This document shows, one piece after another, positions 7,514 through 11,578 of a stretch of 11,578 bases of DNA. Each line of letters opens with the position of its first letter. The stretch's first letter is position 1. Origin of the DNA: Larix sibirica (lineage: Eukaryota; Streptophyta; Pinopsida; Pinales; Pinaceae); the NCBI GenBank assembly GCA_004151065.3, contig NWUY0300037042.1, forward strand, positions 93,936 to 105,513, given 5' to 3'. The notes under the pieces were generated by a model. It did no database searches and was not told the origin of the DNA. It saw only the letters and a program-made list of their open reading frames with translations. The position numbers were made by a program, and so were the translations under genes.

Positions 7514-8040
7514 GTGTGTTTTGGTGACCTCCTTGTATCTTCTCTTCATCCTCCTTTTGAAGTTGAAAGGTGATAGTCTTAATCAACATTTTTTGACCTT
7601 CTTAAATTCTTTTTGCATTTTTTATTTGATCTCCTCAGTATTTAGGGCTTCTTCAACCTTATTGCAGTTTTCCTCTTCAGCTCTTTTGATAGTGTTTTCA
7701 TTTACGATCTTCAAAGTTTCCCAATTTTGACAATGCCTCTTTATTCAATGGTGTTTGATTACGGTTTTGTAATCTGAAAATTTCTTCATTTTTCTTTCAA
7801 TTCTTCCTTTGACTCATCCTTGTCCTTCTCTCTTTGCTTGTCTATCCTTTTTTTAAGTTCTCAACCTCTTGGACAAGAGCTTGATTAATGGATTGCTAGT
7901 TGGAGAACTGATCATCCTTCTTTATAAGTTCTTCACTTCAATTCATCCTTAATTTTCTGCATATTTTCCTCCTTTTTTGTTTTCTTTATTCATCTATTTG
8001 AGAAGACTTTTTGAACTTCTTCCCATGTACATTGAAATTA

Positions 8041-8299
8041 TTTAATCACGATCTAGACTAACACTACCAAACATAGGCATCACCCTACATATATAAACTT
8101 GTGACTATCTTATTCCATTTATTTTTTATAATATGCAGCCATCCACTAATCAATCCCCTCTTTATCCCCCACTAAAACTAGGTGTTTCCATTAGTTCTTC
8201 TTTAAACACTGGGGACTTGTCAGAACTCCTAGCTTCCAATTCTAATTGAATAATTATCCCAAATTGGCTCAAAGTTTTTACAAAGATATACTGATGTTT
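8041..8299. other. No recognisable feature
   Basis: AT-rich sequence between the coiled-coil remnant and the diverged ~180 bp repeats. The left border of the downstream LTR may lie here, but no TG end with support could be chosen. Confidence 0.4.
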
Positions 8300-8900
8300 T
8301 TTCTTTCGAACAGCTTTTGAATCACCTCAATTGGATCTTCTAATCAAAAGTTATTGCAATGAAGTTGACATGCCTATTAAGCCCTTAACTGGGGACTGCT
8401 CTGCAAGCCAACCTTACACCTGTAATATCTCCAAAATTTCTGCTTTAATGACTGAAATTTCAGTATGTAACAATCTTAAATAGCTGATTTGCAATGCCCC
8501 TGGTCTCACTTTATTTGGATTTTCCAAGAAGTTATATGGCCATATTACGAAAACCTACCAATTTTAGCCCCATTCTAGAGTGCAAATTTGTACCGCTAGT
8601 AACTGTCAATTTTGTCCAAACAGATATGAATTTCAGATTTGTAACACTCTGTTATGTCTTCTTTCCAATGCCACATGCCTCACTACAATTGGACCTTGCA
8701 ACGGGCAATCTTAACTTATGTTGGGTTTGGTGAACCTTACTAGTCCTTGACAAGGTGGGACTGAACCAAAGCATTAATTTGTACACATTGCCACTCTGAC
8801 ATTCCTGCCGTTTTGTTGCTGAAATTTAGACCAGATATAGTATGGTTTGTACTCTTTCCAACTCATCAAGTCTCACTAAATTTGGATATCCATAAGCCAA
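8300..8900 (+). repeat. Highly diverged ~180 bp tandem repeats
   Basis: A motif close to TCTCACTAAATTTGGATNTCC occurs four times, with its TTGGA core at 8331, 8515, 8689 and 8882. The spacings are 184, 174 and 193 bp. A second motif, TGAAATTTCAG or a variant, occurs at 8454, 8628 and 8821 with the same 174 and 193 bp spacings, and TTTCCAA-like words precede the first motif each time. Two independent anchors with equal spacing indicate real tandem units. Identity between units is low outside these anchors. The place upstream of a TATA box and primer-binding site suggests U3 repeats of an LTR. An 79-codon frame at 8494-8733 is not thought to be coding. Confidence 0.65.
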
Positions 8901-9485
8901 AGTTTTGGATCAAACAGTGCAAGCTGCAGTTTGATGGTGACCAAACCAAGAATCATCCGTTGAAGTACCAAATATTATGAACCCATTATTTTAACTAGCA
9001 CAATAAACCTACATACCGAATATAAGCATGGAGCACAGCTCCTAAGGCGATAGTAATGATGAATTACACATTAACTCACGCTTCCGGAAAGAACCCCCAA
9101 ATAACCCAAGTACATCTATATATCCAAATCATAAGTCCATGTGTACATAATGACTCTATTCATCTCTTATATATTCTAATTCTTACTCATTGTCCATGTA
9201 AGCCCACTATCAAACCAACCTATATATATATAACCCCTTGTATACCCCAGTGGTGAATTTGCCACTTGGAAATCTATTTGCACAGTTGTACAGACTGAAA
9301 ATATAACTATTGAGGTCGTGGGCCGAGTTTAAACATTGCTATATTGTCTTCGTTAGCAAGTAACTAATTTTATCATTGTGCTTTGTTCATTTGGAATCTT
9401 GGACTATTGTCTTTAAATACGATATATTTATGATGGATATATTCATTTGGCTTAGAAGTGCATCATTGTTCAAGCTGGTATAAAT
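8901..9485 (+). mobile_element. Putative 5' LTR, right part
   Basis: This precedes a good primer-binding site. It has a TATA run at 9221-9231, about 255 bp before that site, suitable for R and U5 lengths. The terminal CA expected next to the primer site is not preserved (sequence GTATAAAT). The left end of the LTR was not found and may include the 8300-8900 repeats. The 66-codon frame at 9056-9256 shows nothing recognisable. Confidence 0.5.
9221..9231 (+). promoter_or_regulatory. Candidate LTR TATA box
   Basis: TATATATATAT, followed by AACCCC, lies at a reasonable distance upstream of the primer-binding site. AT-rich context makes chance occurrence possible. Confidence 0.4.
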
Positions 9486-9497
9486 TGGTATTGGAGC
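9486..9497 (+). other. Primer-binding site, tRNA-iMet type
   Basis: TGGTATTGGAGC matches 10 of 12 bases of TGGTATCAGAGC, followed by TGT as in many plant LTR elements. The two mismatches (C to T and A to G) are transitions, as expected from decay by cytosine deamination on either strand. It fixes the orientation of this element as plus. Confidence 0.68.
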
Positions 9498-9516
9498 TGT
9501 CCATGAGGCCATTTAT

Positions 9517-9725
9517 GTGAGTTTTGGGATGTTATAGAGTGGTAGGAAGGCAAAAGTTTAAGTAGACTTCTTGTATATGTCTCTGTTTATGAGTTGGGTA
9601 TAGGTACAGAGAGGTATAATCCAAGAAATTAAATGGTTTTGTTGTATAGTTATGTGCATGAGTTGGGGTATGGTATAGAGGCCGTTAGATGAAGTTACTT
9701 GTTTCTAGAATGTGGCTTGTTGTTA
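9517..9725 (+). repeat. ~70 bp degenerate leader repeats
   Basis: GAGTT followed by TGGG-type sequence and then a GGTAYAGAG-like word occurs at 9519, 9591 and 9660, giving periods of 72 and 69 bp. The second and third units agree best (ATGAGTTGGGTATAGG versus ATGAGTTGGGGTATGG). The array begins about 20 bp after the primer-binding site, in the untranslated leader. Confidence 0.55.
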
Positions 9726-9861
9726 GGTTGTTTCTTTGATGTTGAGTCTATTTTCATTGGTGAACAAGTGTATTGTTGCTAAACTTAAATTTATGTTGAA
9801 GATATTGTTGTTGAGTACTTGGCCACATAAAATTAATTGCTGGGTGGGTGCACATCCATAA

Positions 9862-10186
9862 GAGCAAGCGTGCAAGAGAGGTAATCCAAAACTAGTGCAA
9901 AAATTAGCTGCGAGGAAAGTGGCAGCCCACAAGGAAAAAATTGAAAAAAATCTGCGACGGTAGAGAGTCTTGTAAGTCAAACTTGCGTAAAGAAATTTGC
10001 AAGTGGAAAATTTGTAAGGAAAAATTACCAAGGAAAAGAGGCTCATAAGATAAAACGAAGAGGTTTGCAAGACAAAGTTGCAAGAAAGAAACTCGCTGGA
10101 CAAGAGATCAGAAGATAAAGTTGCGACTTGCGAGGGAAAATGTGGCTTGCAAGGCAAGGTTGTGAGATTGCAGCAACTTGCAAAGA
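9862..10186 (+). repeat. Purine-rich cluster of TTGCAAG-like motifs
   Basis: This stretch is rich in A and G and repeats the word TTGCAAG or one-base variants about ten times at irregular spacing, for example GTTTGCAAGAC, GTTGCAAGAAAG, CTTGCGAGG, GGCTTGCAAGGC and AACTTGCAAAG. It follows the leader repeats of the LTR element. Plus-strand frames are Lys-rich but interrupted by stops. The longest minus-strand frame of the window (144 codons, 9723-10157) overlaps it and appears to result from the lack of stops in the low-complexity complement. No protein domain is visible. Confidence 0.6.
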
Positions 10187-10199
10187 CCCTAATTGGCAG

Positions 10200-10220
10200 A
10201 CCCTACCCCCGTTGTAGGGT
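10200..10220. other. Short perfect hairpin
   Basis: ACCCTAC and GTAGGGT form a perfect 7 bp stem around a 7-base loop. It lies at the switch from the purine-rich cluster to AT-rich sequence. No T run follows, and its role is unknown. Confidence 0.6.
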
Positions 10221-10760
10221 TAAGTTGTAAACCTTTATCCACCTGCAAGGTAAGGTTTTAACCCCAGCTCTTAATGTAATTAATTATATAATGGATAGTT
10301 ATCATAATCTTTATATATTTATGTAATATTAGCGTAAAGTTAGTGCATTAAGTTATGAATAAGTACTTTAATAATAAATGAAAAGTACATTATGAGAAGG
10401 AAGTTATGTAACTCTAATTTCTATTGCTCCGTGTTTGACTTAGATTCAACGTAAAAGAGAATTTGCAATTAATGAAGATATGTCTCTCTCCTATATATAT
10501 TCTATAGTTCTGCGTGTAAATTTGATATGGTGTCGCATCCACAGTGATGAGAAGTCGAGGAAGTGAGTGGACCTAGGCACTGCCACAGATTAGAGACAGA
10601 CCATGGTACTTGAATACACGAGTGAGATAGAGCCAACTAAGTAATAGTATTAGTATATTTAGCTAGCCACATTATCAATTTTTGGTTTGATTATTAAATG
10701 GTGAATAAGTATTTTGAAAAAATATGAAATCGAGCATAGAGGAGGTTGGATGTGCAATAC
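10221..10760. other. AT-rich stretch with weak primer-site candidate
   Basis: No open frame was found. TATATATA near 10493-10500 is followed by GTAAATTTGATA and then TGGTGTCGCATCC (10528-10540). This agrees with the iMet primer site TGGTATCAGAGCC at 9 of 13 bases and could mark a second decayed LTR junction. The evidence is weak on its own. Confidence 0.3.
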
Positions 10761-10762
10761 AG

Positions 10763-10860
10763 TGTTGTCACAGAAGCCTACTTGGGTTGTTACAGAGGCC
10801 GAGTTAGGGTTGTTATAGCCTATAGGTTCTTATATAGACCAAGTTGGGGTTGTTACAGAG
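10763..10860 (+). repeat. GGGTTGTTACAGAG short repeats
   Basis: GGGTTGTTACAGAG occurs at 10784 and 10847 and as variants at 10763 (TGTTGTCACAGAAG) and 10807 (GGGTTGTTATAG). CGAGTTA or AAGTTG words lie between them, and spacing is irregular (about 20, 23 and 40 bp). These words resemble the GAGTTGGGG...ATAGAGG leader repeats near 9.6 kb. Confidence 0.6.
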
Positions 10861-10865
10861 CTCGA

Positions 10866-10941
10866 GTTAGAGTGTTGGTATAGTTGTAGGTGTGGAGACA
10901 GAGGCTGTGTTAGAGTGATGGTATAGTTGCAGGTGTGGAGA
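10866..10941 (+). repeat. 43-bp tandem repeat, two units
   Basis: A 33 bp core starting GTTAGAGTG and ending GTGTGGAGA occurs at 10866-10898 and 10909-10941, with only two mismatches (T/A and T/C). The period is 43 bp. Confidence 0.85.
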
Positions 10942-11008
10942 TATTGTTACGATTGCATAAGGAATGTTGTCTTTCAAGCATTGCAGGGACAATAAAGACA
11001 AAATGAAG

Positions 11009-11155
11009 GGGCCGACATACAACAAGAGGGGTCGGCATATTACTGTTTGGTGTGACCACCATACAACGAGAGGGGTTGACCTAGGCTCGAAGCATTACTA
11101 TTTGGTAGGGCCAATCTGTTTGGTGGGGTCGACGTACATTAAGTAGGGCCGACGT
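11009..11155 (+). repeat. Degenerate GGGGTCGAC / TTTGGT repeats
   Basis: CATACAACAAGAGGGG (11016) and CATACAACGAGAGGGG (11060) recur 44 bp apart. ATTACTGTTTGG (11039) and ATTACTATTTGG (11094) recur 55 bp apart. A third, weaker unit contains CTGTTTGGTGGGGTCGAC and then AGGGCCGAC. Words of the form GGG(C/T)CGAC appear throughout. Small frames here (10964-11146 plus, 11081-11302 minus) are not considered coding. Confidence 0.65.
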
Positions 11156-11193
11156 GTTAATGCAAATCCATGCTAGGACCATTGTGTGATGCA

Positions 11194-11239
11194 GGCAAGG
11201 GTTGACATGTGCTATAGGCAAGCATTGACATGCGCTGTA
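11194..11239 (+). repeat. 23-bp tandem repeat, two units
   Basis: GGCAAGGGTTGACATGTGC and GGCAAGCATTGACATGCGC start adjacent 23 bp units at 11194 and 11217, with four mismatches in 23. A weaker relative, GAGGGTTGACACATAGC, starts at 11261. Confidence 0.7.
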
Positions 11240-11290
11240 GGGCGAATCCTTGCATGTGACGAGGGTTGACACATAGCTTTGGGCATGCCA

Positions 11291-11455
11291 TAATACCAGC
11301 ATAGATCCATCTTAACTCTGGCTCTACAAGGGCCGATAGGGATCAAATATCTTGAGGAAGTTTAGGACCCTAAAAAGGGTTTTGCACCTCAAGAGATTTG
11401 ATCCCTGGTCTATGTGCTTGATAGAGAGTTAAGACGGATCTATGTTGGTTTATTA
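11291..11455. repeat. Long nested inverted repeat / hairpin
   Basis: Left arm 11291-11357 and right arm 11387-11455 are imperfect reverse complements. The outer stem pairs CATAGATCCATCTTAACTCT (11300-11319) with AGAGTTAAGACGGATCTATG (11425-11444) with one mismatch, and extends outward with small bulges to TAAT/ATTA. A symmetric 19-base unpaired block follows on each side. The inner stem pairs GGGATCAAATATCTTGAGG with CCTCAAGAGATTTGATCCC with one mismatch. The 29-base loop itself holds a perfect ACCCT-AAAA-AGGGT hairpin at 11367-11380. Candidates are a foldback or MITE-type element or a small-RNA precursor. No known MITE terminus was recognised. Confidence 0.85.
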
Positions 11456-11578
11456 ATCTGCAATTATTGCAAAACTAATATTGAACTCATTGTTATATTA
11501 TCAACTTAAAAATAAATTTAATCTAATATATTTTAGGTTATAATCATTCAAGCACCAACTATTCCAATTTGGATATCT
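11456..11578. other. AT-rich tail, no recognisable feature
   Basis: Bases to the end of the window are AT-rich, with no open frame or repeat seen. Confidence 0.5.

Larger units (their letters stand above)
7020..8040 (-). pseudogene. Decayed charged coiled-coil-like coding region, SINE-split
   Basis: Conceptual translation of the minus strand gives a run of Lys/Glu-rich pieces in changing frames, in order from 8040 to 7020: TWEEVQKVFSNR, EENMQKIKDELK, EELIKKDDQFSN, INQALVQEVENLKK, KQREKDKDESKEELKEK, NENTIKRAEEENCNKVEEAL and QLQKEDEEKIQGG. After the SINE insertion there are 7020-7211 pieces such as GKKDKKVQTSTTK. Several show heptad-like spacing of Ile/Leu/Val. The consistent character of all pieces on one strand, across three frames, argues for one old coding sequence broken by stops and frameshifts. 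I do not recognise the family. It could be a structural gene for a coiled-coil protein or part of a plant transposable element. Removing the SINE and one target-site copy rejoins LEVELHL to DNISKTRIIKD in one frame. Confidence 0.5.

Noticed and set aside
7253-7573. 106-codon plus-strand frame
   Set aside because: It coincides with the SINE and its flanks, which are non-coding Pol III retroposon sequence.
8451-8464. 14-bp perfect palindrome ACTGAAATTTCAGT
   Set aside because: It is explained as one variant of the anchor word in the ~180 bp repeats. The other units do not keep the symmetry, so no separate site is claimed.
9723-10157. 144-codon minus-strand frame, the longest in the window
   Set aside because: It overlaps the purine-rich TTGCAAG cluster, whose pyrimidine-rich complement has few stops. 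The product is rich in Ser/Leu/Phe/Cys with repeated words and no domain, and it runs antisense to the inferred LTR element.
10187-10220. Telomere-like CCCTAA words
   Set aside because: Only isolated CCCTA words occur and there is no array. They are covered by the short hairpin.
1-11578. A new defence, biosynthetic or other multi-gene system
   Set aside because: No intact gene, operon or conserved gene cluster is visible on either strand. Every strong signal belongs to retroelements, repeats or a broken pseudogene.

Overview
This window looks like nuclear intergenic DNA from a large, repeat-rich plant genome. The evidence is its make-up: decayed LINE, Copia-type and other LTR-retroelement pieces with primer-binding sites resembling the plant initiator-tRNA-Met type (TGGTATCAGAGC), a tRNA-derived SINE, AT-rich sequence and no intact gene. 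A gymnosperm would fit, but the sequence alone does not prove it. There are no bacterial-style operons, CRISPR arrays, tRNA or rRNA genes. Most open frames are short accidents inside repeats. The single N at 4435 indicates a draft assembly.

Layout from left to right. (1) 1-2145, minus strand: a 5'-truncated, frameshifted LINE, running from reverse transcriptase motif A through an F-x-DD box to the C-terminal Cys/His region and a probable 3' part. (2) 2146-2880: nothing recognised. (3) 2881-4760, plus strand: the gutted remains of a Copia-type LTR element. It has a protease motif, two tandem copies of an integrase start, a polypurine tract and a 3' LTR with sub-repeats and a TATA box. The LTR holds a 122-123 bp duplication either side of the N that is probably an assembly artefact. 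(4) 4958-about 6640, minus strand: another LTR element, recognised from a CCHC zinc knuckle in an 80-codon open stretch, a degenerate primer-binding site at 5951-5962 and a putative 5' LTR. (5) 7020-8040, minus strand: a decayed charged, coiled-coil-like coding region of unknown family. It is split by a plus-strand SINE at 7271-7493 with target-site duplications and an A-rich tail. (6) About 8300-10200, plus strand: the 5' end of a further LTR element, with highly diverged 174-193 bp repeats, a TATA box, a primer-binding site at 9486-9497, about 70 bp leader repeats and a purine-rich cluster of TTGCAAG-like motifs. (7) 10200-11290: an AT-rich stretch with a weak second primer-binding-site candidate, then three families of short degenerate tandem repeats. 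(8) 11291-11455: a long nested inverted repeat that could form a hairpin.

The parts do not work together as a system. The window is a layered record of insertions and decay. The most informative items are the SINE that interrupts an older reading frame, the long hairpin at the right end, the hidden ~180 bp repeats and the N-linked duplication.
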